Position numbers and translations under genes: made by a program | The notes under the pieces: generated by a model | The model's input: the letters and a program-made list of their open reading frames with translations, nothing else | Told to the model about the DNA's origin: nothing | Database searches by the model: none | In this document: one piece after another, positions 21,747 to 32,345 of the stretch | Layout of the letters: the number at the start of each line of letters is the position of its first letter | Position numbering within the stretch: position 1 is the stretch's first letter | Source of the DNA: Zygnema circumcarinatum | Lineage: Eukaryota > Streptophyta > Zygnematophyceae > Zygnematales > Zygnemataceae | Reading direction: 5' to 3' | Length of the DNA stretch: 64,000 nucleotides | NCBI GenBank assembly: GCA_037447605.1 | Contig: CM074804.1 | Span: 5,512,717-5,576,716 of the forward strand

Positions 21747-24193
21747 ATGGAGTGCGCCTGCCTGCAAGGGCGCCTGGCAGCTCCTCAAAGAACGCCACGT
21801 GGCCCTCAGGACGGGAAGCAAGGGAGGAGACCGCCCAGGGTGAGCTGCCGCGTAGCTATAGAGGGCGGCATGCGGGAGCAGGGAGGCGGAAGGGGAGGCG
21901 ATCCTTTTCTGCGCTGCGGACTCCGTTCCTTGGGTGGGCTTGCAAGGAGGCACGTGTCGCGATCTGGGACAACAGGGGGGGTGGCAGGAAGGGGTACGCA
22001 AGGGGGGTGGCAGCGGAGGGCTCAGAAGTGGGCGGGGGATAAAGAAGAGGAGGAGGAGGAAGAGGAGGAGGAGGAGGAGGGTGGGGCCAATTTCTGGGAA
22101 GGGCCGGAAGGGCAGAAGAAACTGAGAGAAATCGAGGAGCTGAAGGAGCTCATGAATGAGGCGAAGGCCATGGAGGAGGAAATGCTGCGGGATCAGGAAC
22201 AGGCGGAGGGGGCAAAGGGACAGGGGGGAAAGTCCGAGAAGGAGCTCGCCGATGAGAGAGCTGCAAAGCTGAGGGAGGAATTGGCAAGAGTAAGTGGAGT
22301 TGGGAGGGGTGAGAGGCAACTTTTCGAAGGCTTCTCGAAAGCTCTATATATAAAGTGCTTCTAGGGAACAGGGTTAGGGTTTTCGAATTCCTTGTGCGGC
22401 CGTTTCGGTTCACTATCGAGTAGACTAGCGAGCTGAATAATTAGGGTTATAGGCAGCCCATCGTCTAAATAGGGTTCTTTTCTATCTTGACGAGTTTTGA
22501 CCTCGATTCTCTCGTTTATCTCAGTGGGAAGAGGGAATGCATAACATTGAAACAAATTTATGAGATAGGAGCACCAATTGAAAGGGAGGTTGGGTTGTGC
22601 AGTCCTATCTGATCGATGCCAAAATCTCCTGTAAATTGCAAATCCAAATACACGGCAAAGGAGTAGTCAGAGTTTTTCTATCAATCACCTAGACATTTTG
22701 CCCGCTTGTCGCATGTTCGAATTTTATGTGCCAAGAAGTTGTCATCAGAATTCTAGCGACTTTCACCTGAATTTGCAGGTGTTTGAGTTGTTTTCTTGTT
22801 TTGTCGCTGAGGAATTGCAGCATTGTCTGGCAGAAAGCGATGGAGCAAGTGGAGAGGCGAAAACAAGCTGAAGCCATGTTTCAGCTTGGGCAGCGGGCAT
22901 ACGGTCGGGGCGTTTACGATAAGTCGGTAGAGATTCTGGAGGCTGCATTAACGAAAACTGATCAAGGCACCAATTTCGGCGGTGAGGTATGGAAAGAGCA
23001 TAATGTGTACATAGTGTGCATTTGTAGCGCAGGGGATGCATGTACACTTGTTGAATGGTACCGAATCTCGTGCCCTTTGACCACTGATGCGCCTCCGGTT
23101 TCCTCAAATTCGTGTAGTTAATGGTATAAGTTTCCCACTTCAAATCGTTCAAGCAGCCAACTCTCCAAGATGAACCGCAGAGAATGCTGACAAGATTGTG
23201 AGTTGACTCGAAGGGTTTTCAACTAACCGAGCTTACCCCAGTCTACATTTCCTTCTATGCTCCTGTTTTCTGTCCGACCCTTTAACAGCTTTTTGCTTTT
23301 TGGTTTCTTGTACCCATGCACGAGGCTAAGTCACCACTTTCTGGTTGGACTTGCCTTGCATTCCCTCACCTCGCCTTTCTGTCACTCTCCCCCCTCCCCC
23401 CCCCCCCTCCCTGTTTCTCTCTATTCTTTTCTATCTGTCTATCTGCCCGCTTGCCTAGCTTTCTTCTCTCCCATCTCTCTCCCTTCGCTTTCTCTATCGC
23501 TAGTGCAGCCCTTCTACATTTTCATAAACCATACAATTACAATTTGCTGTAAACGTGACCTGAACTGCAGATCCAGATCTGGCTGGCCATGGCATACGAC
23601 GCAAATAACAGACACTCTGATTGCATCGCCCTATATAAGAAATTGGAGGAGCGGCATCCTAGTAAAATGATCCGCAAGCAAGCCGCAGACCTTCGCTATA
23701 TCACTGAGGCGCCAAAGTTAAAGATTTCAAAGGAGGAGATTCTTTCAATCCCGCTCCTTGATAGTGACAATAACAGGTTAGCTGGTTCTATTAGCTTAAT
23801 CCCATTTGTAGCTCAGGGCTTCTGGTCCTCACTTCACGTTTATTTTTCTTCATTCAGCTCATTTTACTCCCAGAGATGTTCGACAGTACCGGTTGAGATT
23901 TTAAGCAGCGTTTCTAGGAATCAAGTCTTGTTGAACACGCGATGGATTGTGATGCATGGCGAGGAGATTAATAATTTGCTCGATTTCTGTGTTTGCTGTA
24001 CAGCTCCACACGCACTTGGAGCGAAATGGTTCGAGAAAAAAAGAAGCCGCGGCAGACTCGGATGAGTTCGGACGACTCCCTAGACTTTTGGCTAACGTGG
24101 ACAAGACCGCGGTGGGAGCGGTCGCCCTATTTTTGGGTGGCTGTCACCGTTTGGTTGACAGCTGTCGGAGTGTCCCTCGTCTTCCAGAGCTAA
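21747..24193 (+). CDS. Plastid TPR-domain protein with C-terminal membrane helix
   Basis: Four exons join in phase: 21747-22289, 22834-22986, 23571-23776 and 24004-24193, giving 363 residues. The first about 95 residues are basic and Gly/Arg-rich, fitting a plastid transit peptide. A run of glutamates (12 in a row, 22045-22080) and a charged coiled coil follow. The core carries TPR-like helices: AMFQLGQRAYGRGVYDKSVE and, after the next splice, IQIWLAMAYDANNRHSDCIA. The tail has RYITEAPKLKISKEE, then LDFWLTWTRPRWERSPYFW and one hydrophobic helix ending VFQS. This layout matches a plant chloroplast TPR family of the AT3G18420 type, conserved in the green lineage and probably a thylakoid or envelope scaffold. 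The exact role is unknown. The start has support only from position next to the G-box. Confidence 0.82.
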
Positions 24194-24770
24194 GCGCGCA
24201 GGAGGCAGAAACTTCCTTTTATTCGCTGATTACTCTCTAATTTTGGTTTGTTGTATATCAACTGCTTTCCGGGATACATAACGTTACTGAAAACTGGCGT
24301 TTGGGAGGGGTACGGAGGTGGTAGGCGGTCTCTTGTACAAATGTCTCATAGACGCATATTCCTTCGCTGTCACATTTGACCTTTTTTTCTTGTTTTTTTT
24401 TTTAAGATTTTTTGAATAGTCGGTTATGGTTGCTTCCGGCTTCTAGCCTATCTCTAAATCGTGTGTCTCGCTACGTCCAGTCGTGACTTTTCCTTTCTTT
24501 TGGCAGCCCTGGGTTCGTCTTTTTCAATCTTAGTTTTACTTTTCAATTGTGCTTTAGTAAATTCAGCCGTAGTTCAGTTTCTTCACTCATGGCTCCATTT
24601 TTGTCTGTCAATCCTTGCCTTTCTTTCAGCATTGACAATACCCACAAACTACACACTTAACCATTGGCGTATTCCGTCCTTTGTCATACTCACATCAAAC
24701 AGCTCCTTACCATTGTATTCTAACTCAGCATCGTGCCAACATCTCAGCAGGCGAGTTGGGCCTCAATGGA
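24194..24770. other. Convergent spacer
   Basis: This lies between the stop codons of two converging genes. It contains T-rich tracts around 24375-24405 and no gene. The 3' untranslated regions of both neighbours must lie here. Confidence 0.6.
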
Positions 24771-27700
24771 TTACTTCAAATGAATTATTTGAGAAACATC
24801 TGACGATTGGAACTTCGGCCGACTGCCATAAAAGCGACTCAGCGTAGTCCGACACCGAGGGACGCCCCGCAAAGACGCCAAACTTGTTCCCAGGATCTCT
24901 ACTTCAACATAGTCCCCCGGCTGCAGAGCCACCCTCTCACTTCCAGCCTGCTCAAACGACTCGTGAATGCCCAAGTCCCTGGTCGGAATGTTGGGGATAA
25001 TGACTCTATGCCCCGTGTCATTCTTTCCAAGAATCTCCTTCTCGGGTGCTCTCTTGTTCGCTCCCTCAACAAGGACCAATTGAATCTGCCCAATCTGGGC
25101 ATCGTACCTTTTCCTTGTGCTCCTCCGGAAAGCCTCAATCATCTCGCTAAGTCTCCTCTTCTTCACAGCATCATGCACATCGTCTATATAATTTCGATGT
25201 GCGTGTGTTCCTTCTCTCAGACTATAAGCAAACATGTAAGCCATGTCGTAGCCCACTTCCTCGATAAGGCTAAGCGTCTCACAATGATCCTCTTCCGTCT
25301 CACCACAAAAGCCTAAACAAGACACGAAGAAATGACCCTCTTAACTCAGCTTCCAACAAAAATTCAATTATTGAGGTTTCAGTGAAACATAGTACACAGA
25401 CCTGCCAAGATAAGCCTTTTGACCAGTAAGTGAGAAAACATATGCAGGACACCATCACGACTGCAAAGGGCAAGTACAAAAACAGCTTACCTGTGATGAA
25501 ATCGCTACTAAGTGCAACACCTGGCAATATACTACGAATTTTCTCCACAAGAGCGAGATAAGCCTCTCTGGAATATCCACGACGCATCCGATCTAGCACA
25601 GCTGTCGACCCACTCTGTGCTGGCAAGTGGATGCTCCAACACACATTCGACCGATCTCTCATCAACTCCAGCAGCTCGTCAGGAAAGTCCTTCGGGTGAG
25701 GGGAGGTGAAACGAAAACGCATCTCAGGAAACTCTTGGGAGACTCTGTCGAGCAAGTGGATGAATCGAAGACCCCCACGTTTGGGTCGATAGATTGTTGA
25801 GAATCCACTGCTAATAGACGCTTGGATTTCAGCAGGCTTGGATTTCATGGTAAGACTTTTAGATTTCTGCCGGTCACGAGACGCAATTAATTTTCCTTCA
25901 ATTAACTCTGATAATTCTTTTTCAACGTTCGTCAGTTGGCCTACGGTGGCCCTTGACGCTTCATCACCTGCTGACATGCTGCCATCTGGTCTGCTCACAT
26001 GTAAATCAATGGCAGCTCCATCACTACTATGCACCAGCCGGTTTTGCACCTTATTCTCTAAGAAAGACTTTCCAAAGTTGGTACCGTCTGCTTCCATCAT
26101 CGAATTGAACTGAGCTGTCTCCTCGGTCTTCCACTCCACCGCACCGGATCCTTGCTCAGGAAGAGTTTGAGTTGTTAAAGAGGTATCCCTATATGAGTTC
26201 ACATTCTGCCCAAGCAAGTTTACTTCTTTTACCCCTTGCTGCCATAGCTCTCCTACTTCTCTCACAATCGATTCTATCGGCCGTGACCTCTCCCTCCCAC
26301 GAGTAAAAGGCACGATGCAATAGGAGCACATGTTATCGCACCCTCTCATGATGGAGACAAAAGCGGAGATTGAGTTTTGTGCGATACGAACGGGTGACAC
26401 GTCGGCATATGTCTCCTCCAATGACAGCATAGTGTTGACACCGCTCTGGCCAGAATCTACCTGAGGCAGCAAGTGGAGAGAAGTTAATCCGGATTCTATC
26501 TGCTTCACGACAGGTAAGAACGGCAGGGTCATATGCATTGACGGCCTTGAACAGGCTATCACTTTCCAAAACAAAGCAATAAGTCATTCACAAAACAAGG
26601 AGCAGACCACAACACGAGACTACAAGCTGAAGCCTCCGATTTGGAAGTGTACCAGAAGCCCAGCTTAGGAGTGTTTGCTGATCACAACAATAAGAAATAT
26701 GTCTCGGAGCTATGTGAACGACGTACCCCTCCTAACTCCGAGTTCATCCCAGATAGAAAACTGTACAAATGAATATTAGAAGCCATGTTTCCAAATAATA
26801 TGTGTTATGAAATGCTGCAGTTTAAAGATGTACCCATCAAAGAGCTCACTCGCATTAGCGCATTCATTTGCCATAAATTCAATCCCTCAACAACGAGCTT
26901 GGAGATACTATCTTAGACTACAGCCTCCTTGTTAGTCCCCGTTTTCAGCATTAACTAATGGCATGGTCCAATTAACCTTTCCTTCTTCACTGGTCACAGG
27001 TCCACCGTGTCAATCCTAGTCCGATAATCAAACGACCTAGAAGTCGATCAGCATATTTAATACAATCCAGTCGTACTGCTGAGCCAACAGCTTCTAAAAC
27101 ATCCAAGCTTAAAAATGTGAATTGTTTAATTGAATTCACAACTGCCTTATTCACAAAACTTTCTAAGCTAGCGAGGACTGAGCCGTCACTCTTGGGTCAC
27201 TAATCAATATAATCTCTGCAAATTAAACATTTTAACCCATCTTTGGTGACCTTTCACACCTTCGACCTTCACATGGAGACGTGAAAATGCACTGCTTGCT
27301 CTTGCGCCATTGACTTGAAACACCGACAATTGGGCGTTCTTCTGTTCTTACCTGACTCAGAAGCCGCGGTAAGTCTCGATACGAGTCTGGTCCACAAACC
27401 ACATCCACCATCTTCTCAGCTTCTAATAGCCGACTTTTAAGCCTCTCAGCCATACACCCAAGAACTGCAACCTTGGGGGGGCCGCTTGATGGCTGCGTTT
27501 TCCATGCTTGACCTCTTGTTTGCCACCATTGCTGCTTCAAATGCTTAAAGTAATTCAGTCTGTGCCACACTTTTTGTTCGGCTTTATCGCGAATAGCGCA
27601 AGTGTTGATGAGAATAACATCTGAATTCTCCGCTTTATCCACTCTCTGTGTGTAACCATCCTTCGCCAAAATAGAAAGGACAATCTCCAAATCGTTCACA

Positions 27701-28161
27701 TTCATTTGACAGCCGTAAGTTTCGAAGTAAACGCGTCGTCCAAACCTCTCAGCAGGTATCGCTTCCGCCATGTCAAACTCCCAAAAGGAATGCGCAGAAA
27801 ACGGAGCCGTAGAAGCGCACGGGACCGACTCCTGCTCACCACTAATTCCACTTACGTGCGCTTCTCGCCGTGCGCGGCGAACAAAGTCAGCAAGAGATGG
27901 ACCTTCATGAGAAACATCCCTTTTCTTTCCCAAAATTCTATGTTCCATATCCTCTATCCCGTCTTCCCTCCATTTCTCCTGCCGGTCTTCAGCTCCTGGT
28001 CGAACGCTGCTCACCTGACTGCAATACGCGCGGTTCATCCGAGACCTTCCATGGCTCATATCCTTTGCGTACGCGGCAGATGAGACGCCGCTCTTCCCCC
28101 AGAAACACTGCCTGAAGAGACCGACGATACAGCCTCTGGTCGGAGCCGCGGAGCTCGCCAT
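24771..28161 (-). CDS. MiaB/CDK5RAP1-type tRNA methylthiotransferase, organellar
   Basis: This is a radical-SAM enzyme expected to convert i6A to ms2i6A at tRNA position 37. Three exons, 28161-27352, 26460-25491 and 25312-24771, join in phase to 773 residues. Residues 1 to about 55 are Ser/Arg-rich and look like a mitochondrial or plastid targeting sequence. The UPF0004 domain shows the three cluster cysteines in [18 protein letters not shown] and VLGCMAERL. The radical-SAM domain has CDNMCSYC (CxxxCxxC), GRERSRP, LPAQSGS and [19 protein letters not shown] domain closes the protein ([11 protein letters not shown] and PGDYVEVEI). A poorly conserved, Ser/Lys-rich insert of about 115 residues lies between NVNSYRD and RFIHLLDRV. 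The gene is divergent from the V-ATPase gene. Identity is strong; the organelle is inferred. Confidence 0.93.
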
Positions 28162-29382
28162 GGCTGCCTCACCTCGTCGATGTCTCGAGGGCGCTCTCTA
28201 AGGGACCACTTTCCGATACGAGACGATTGGACGATATTTAGGAACGACATGTGCATGCGTGCAACGATGTTCGCAACTACATTGAACGCGGCGCTGTTGA
28301 CATGGAACGGGGCACCCATTGTGGAGCAGGCAGGATGCGGCGCCACGCAGCGACAAGGGGAAGCGTTTGTAGGGGGGGAGGGAACGAGGGAGGGGAGGGT
28401 TGGGGGCACGGTCCGGGCCCAATTCGTGCATACGTGCATTCGGGGCCCGTGCCCCCCCCCCCCACTCCAGCAAGGGGGGCATGCCCCTTTTCGTGCCCCC
28501 CGTGACGTGTCCACATAGAACAGTTCAAATCGGACCAGTGAAAAGTATGAACGGTACGGAAGTACCCCCCCTAATATTTTCCACCCGAGGACTTTCGTTA
28601 CCCAAGAAATTCGCCCTGATTTGGAGGAAACCACTTTTCTCCGCACTTACTGGTGTTAATGTATTAGTGGTGTTAACCTACCTGACCTAGTTTTCAATAC
28701 AAAATCGGTTAATCGAAACGGATTTCGAACATGGGTCACGTTATTCCGCTGTACGGTAAATATCCATAAAATCTCGAGATCGTACCGTATATATACGGAG
28801 CCAATAGGAGCTCGTGTATTTAAGTGTACGGTACCAATAGGAGCTCGCGACAGGGCCCGCCGGGCGGCCATGCTCTTCCGTACAGAGAGAAACAGTACGG
28901 CCGCAGGCCGGTCTCGAGGAACCACGGCCGACCGCCTAATGTTAACACAGACTTCCTCCTACTTTCCAATTCCAAGATTTTCGTTCAATATCGGCCGAAA
29001 CCAAGGCGAAAATATTAGAGGGGGGGGGGGTACTCTACGGAAAGTGCGGAAGGTACGAATAGTACGGACAGTGTGCCGCCACATGGGAGTTCCATGTCAG
29101 CCGTCACCGTCCCGGCCCCGGCTGTGACGTGGTACGCTGACGTAAGGGGGCACTGTCGAGGGGCCCAGTTTTTCGTGCCCGGGGCACGGCTGCTCGTGTG
29201 CCCCCGGGCATGCCCCCCCCGCCCCCCCCCCCGGTGGGCATGCCCGTGCCGCCGTGCCCCCAGCCCTAGAGGGAAGCCATGGATGCCAGCGCTGCTGTAT
29301 CGTGATTGTGGCGCCTGCGCAAGGGAAGGACGTTCTCTAGGATTTTGAGACGCGCGAGGAGGGATTCCGGTGCTTGGCCGCC
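28162..29382. promoter_or_regulatory. Divergent promoter between the methylthiotransferase and V-ATPase D genes
   Basis: About 1.2 kb shared by two divergent housekeeping genes. It holds GTACGG-type motifs near 28551, 28755, 28828, 28895 and 29065; a palindromic GTACCGTATATATACGG near 28784; and a direct repeat CCAATAGGAGCTCG at 28801-28814 and 28834-28847, which includes CCAAT boxes. TGACGTGG-type sites lie near 29124. G/C homopolymer runs occur at 28449-28465, 29021-29030 and 29213-29233. The open frames here are composition artefacts. Confidence 0.55.
28402..28458. repeat. Imperfect GC-rich palindrome
   Basis: The left part, GGGGGCACGG-TCC-GGGCCC-AATTCGTGCA, pairs with the right part, TGCATTCGGGGCCCGTGCCCCC, around a TACG centre with a few mismatches. 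A related CGTGCCC/GGGGCACG dyad sits at 29174-29188, and GGGCATGCCC dyads at about 28475-28490 and 29206-29245. It may be a decayed foldback element or a protein-binding cluster. Confidence 0.6.
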
Positions 29383-30138
29383 ATGTCGGGGGGAGGTCAG
29401 AGGCTGACTGTGGTTCCGACCGTGACTGTGTTGACAGTGATCAAGGCTCGGCTGGTTGGCGCGACCAAAGGTCATCAGTTGTTGAAAAAGAAGAGCGATG
29501 CGCTCACTATGCAGTTTCGACAAATCTTGAAGAAGATTGTGCAGACCAAGGAGTCGATGGGCGATGTGATGAAGACTTCGGCGTTTGCTCTGACTGAGGC
29601 GAAGTATGCTGGCGGCGAGACCATCAAACATGTCGTTTTTGAAAACGTAGATCAAGCAACCATCAAGGTTCGCGCAAAGCAGGAAAATGTGGCAGGAGTG
29701 AAGCTTCCGAAATTTGAGCACTTTGCTGAGGCTGGAGAATCGAAAAATGACTTGACAGGTCTGGCACGTGGAGGTCAACAGATACAGCTCTGCAGATCCG
29801 CCTTTGTTCGTGCGATCGAGTTGCTTGTAGACCTTGCTTCTCTGCAGACATCCTTCTTGACATTGGATGAAGCAATAAAAACTACAAACCGCCGCGTCAA
29901 TGCGTTAGAGAACGTGGTTAAGCCACGCCTGGAAAACACCATTTCGTACATTAAGGGTGAGCTCGACGAACTTGAGCGTGAAGAGTTTTTCCGACTGAAG
30001 AAGGTTCAGGCTTACAAAAAGAGGGAGATGGACAAGAAGAAAAAAGAAGCTGCTTTGCGCGAGGGAACGCCTGTACCGATGGAATCGCCTGCCAAAGGAC
30101 GTCGCAGGGACGATGATGCGGAGGATGTCATCTTTTAA
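29383..30138 (+). CDS. V-type proton ATPase subunit D, intronless
   Basis: Subunit D is the central rotor stalk of the V1 sector that couples ATP hydrolysis to proton pumping into vacuoles and endomembranes. A single open frame of 251 residues covers the whole family length. Hallmarks are RLTVVPTVTVL, KARLVGATKGHQLLKKKSD, TGLARGGQQI, ASLQTSFLTLDEAIKTTNRR and RVNALENVVKPRLENTISYI, then ELDELEREEFFRLKK. The C-terminus is short, Lys/Glu-rich, and ends DVIF, close to the DIIF of plant homologues. The frame is also open nine bases upstream, but the ATG at 29383 gives the conserved MSG start. There are no introns, although its neighbours are split. Confidence 0.97.
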   Translation: MSGGGQRLTVVPTVTVLTVIKARLVGATKGHQLLKKKSDALTMQFRQILKKIVQTKESMGDVMKTSAFALTEAKYAGGETIKHVVFENVDQATIKVRAKQENVAGVKLPKFEHFAEAGESKNDLTGLARGGQQIQLCRSAFVRAIELLVDLASLQTSFLTLDEAIKTTNRRVNALENVVKPRLENTISYIKGELDELEREEFFRLKKVQAYKKREMDKKKKEAALREGTPVPMESPAKGRRRDDDAEDVIF

Positions 30139-32345
30139 GGCAGGCACGACACCTCTCCTCCGAAATAGGGCGACTCTCCTTTGTTGAGTTCGTATCTTGG
30201 ACTATTGAAAGGCGTCCATCCGTTCTCGTTGCATGTCACGATTATGTGCGTCAAGTGGTCTCTTAATATGCTATGCAGGAGTTTTAGAGGTGCTGCATGT
30301 GTTGAACAGTTTATTAACGTTTCCAACTTTCTAGGCTTCAGATTTAGTAAAGCTGAACAGCTTGAACGCGGGTGTCTTTTACTTCATTCGCCAATGCCTG
30401 CGACCTCGCTGTAACTCAAGGCAGCAAGAAGCTATTAATACTTTTGTACACAAAAAGACACTCTTGTTCATGCTCTTCATAGCACCCTGGATCACCCTAT
30501 TTATGCAGAAGAATGTTGATCCATGGCGTTGCATTTCTTTTTGAGCATTATGCTTTAACTGTTGCACGATGTCTTGGTGTAAGTTTTGTTTTAGAGGTAC
30601 TACTTACAACACCTCTGAACTATCAGCAATACTAGGTGATGCGAATAGTTGACAAAAAACTCGCTTAAAGTAGCTACTAGGACCTATCCACGGCTACTAG
30701 TAGTGGCGGTGCTTCTCCTAGCAGCGAACGTTGCTGTAGTTTTTATTTTGATCAACTGAGGCTCGATGCGCATCAACAGAGGTGCTGCCTTGGCCTCCGA
30801 GGTTTTGTGCTTAACTAAATAAGCAAAATTTTCAGTTGTTTTAGAAGCCAATTCGACGCCTTTTTTTATACATTGACAGAAGAAAACATGCTAAACATGG
30901 TAACCCTTCCATAATGGCCTTCATCAAGGCAACAATCTATCACCCCTTGCGGCCCTCCTTGAGCCGGAGCTGAAGCTGGATTATCCTCCTTTGTTGGCAC
31001 ATGGACAAAAGGCTTGTTTAGGTGGTTCAAAGCTATCCATGAATCGTTAAAGTGAATGCCATGCGTGAGTAGGCCTGAGTTAGTGTGGACAAGTTTTAGG
31101 GTTCTGTCTGGATCGCAGATTGCTTTTTCGCTGAATCTACTGCCGATGGTTTGAGAGGGAGAGCTAGTTTGAGGATGTGCAGATACAGTTGCAGCATTGT
31201 CCCTCCATGTGGCTCTTAGCGCACGGACTGTGCACGAGCAGCAAACTGGCCACGAGGCAAGGCGAGGCTCGAGGCTAGAGAGGTCGTGCTTGAGGCTGTG
31301 ATGTGGGGCCCCACCTTGTCTCTAGGCTTGATCTTCGGCATGCGCTTTTACCATGACAACATGTCATAGCGTAGCTAGTCTCATCCAGATGACCAAGTAC
31401 ACATTTTTTTCCATTGCCTTTCAAGGCTTTCAACTGATATCTGGAAACCGTCCGTGCCTGTACTGCCGATGCACGCAGAGCATCAAAAAAGTTCTATATT
31501 TTTGCCCATATGACACCCTAACAAAGTGAACCGCATTTTGACCTGATGCCTAGTTTGCAAAAGAGGGCCAAGCCGTAACGTATGTACGCATGTCTCATGT
31601 ATGTATGTATGTATGTATGTATGTATGTATGACTGACTGCATGACCAACGAAAACCGTATAGTATCGTATCGCGTGCCAGCCCTATCCCGAGTGCGCGCC
31701 GACCGGCGCCGGACGGGTCACGTCCGTACAGTCGTCGCGTCACGCGTCCGCTGGCCGGCGCGCCCTCGGTCCCCTCCGAGCCACCGGCCGCCCGGCCGTC
31801 CGTCCGTCCGTCCGCTGGCGACGTCGCGAGTCACGACAGGCACCGGGCAGGGGCGCTGACGCAGGCTGGGAACTGCGTTGATCTCAGGCGTGGGTCCACC
31901 CACGCGATCCAGGGGAATTGATCCGGCGGTGGATCCGGTCCGCGGGGATCGCTCGCAATAATAAGGGCGCGACCGTACGCGCCAGCCATGGCTGCCTGCT
32001 CGGGCGCCGGAAGGTGAGGGAGGCGGGCAGGGGACGGAGAGGGGGAGGAGAGAGACGGAGAGGACGAGGGAGAGAAGCAAGGAGAAAACAGAGCGGAGAA
32101 ATTGCGGGTTTAAGGCGATGGTTTTTGGAGCAACAGACCGCAGCGTACAGGGAAAAGCGGGGGAATGATCGAGGGGAGTGGGTGTTGAAGAGGCAGGACT
32201 TGCATGTGCCTTTGGCGCGATAGACGGTTTTACTGTAGGATTTTCTCAATAGCGAGGAAGGATTACTGGTGTGCCAAGGTGCTTGAACTCTATTGTAAGC
32301 GCATTCCGCCTGGCTGTAAAACTGGCAAAGACGAAGGCACAGGTG
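30139..32345. other. Intergenic region with simple repeats, upstream of the RING gene
   Basis: The 3' region of the V-ATPase gene is followed by unremarkable sequence to about 31590. From 31660 the DNA is GC-rich, with CGTCCGTCCGTCCGTCC at 31798-31814 and GTACGG-type motifs near 31727 and 31974, which looks like the promoter of the RING gene. No coding region is supported. Confidence 0.5.
31597..31630. repeat. (ATGT)n microsatellite
   Basis: About eight tandem ATGT units, followed by GACTGACTGC. Confidence 0.95.

Noticed and set aside
28400-29240. Frames rich in Pro and Cys near the C runs
   Set aside because: They come from homopolymers and palindromes and have no codon pattern.
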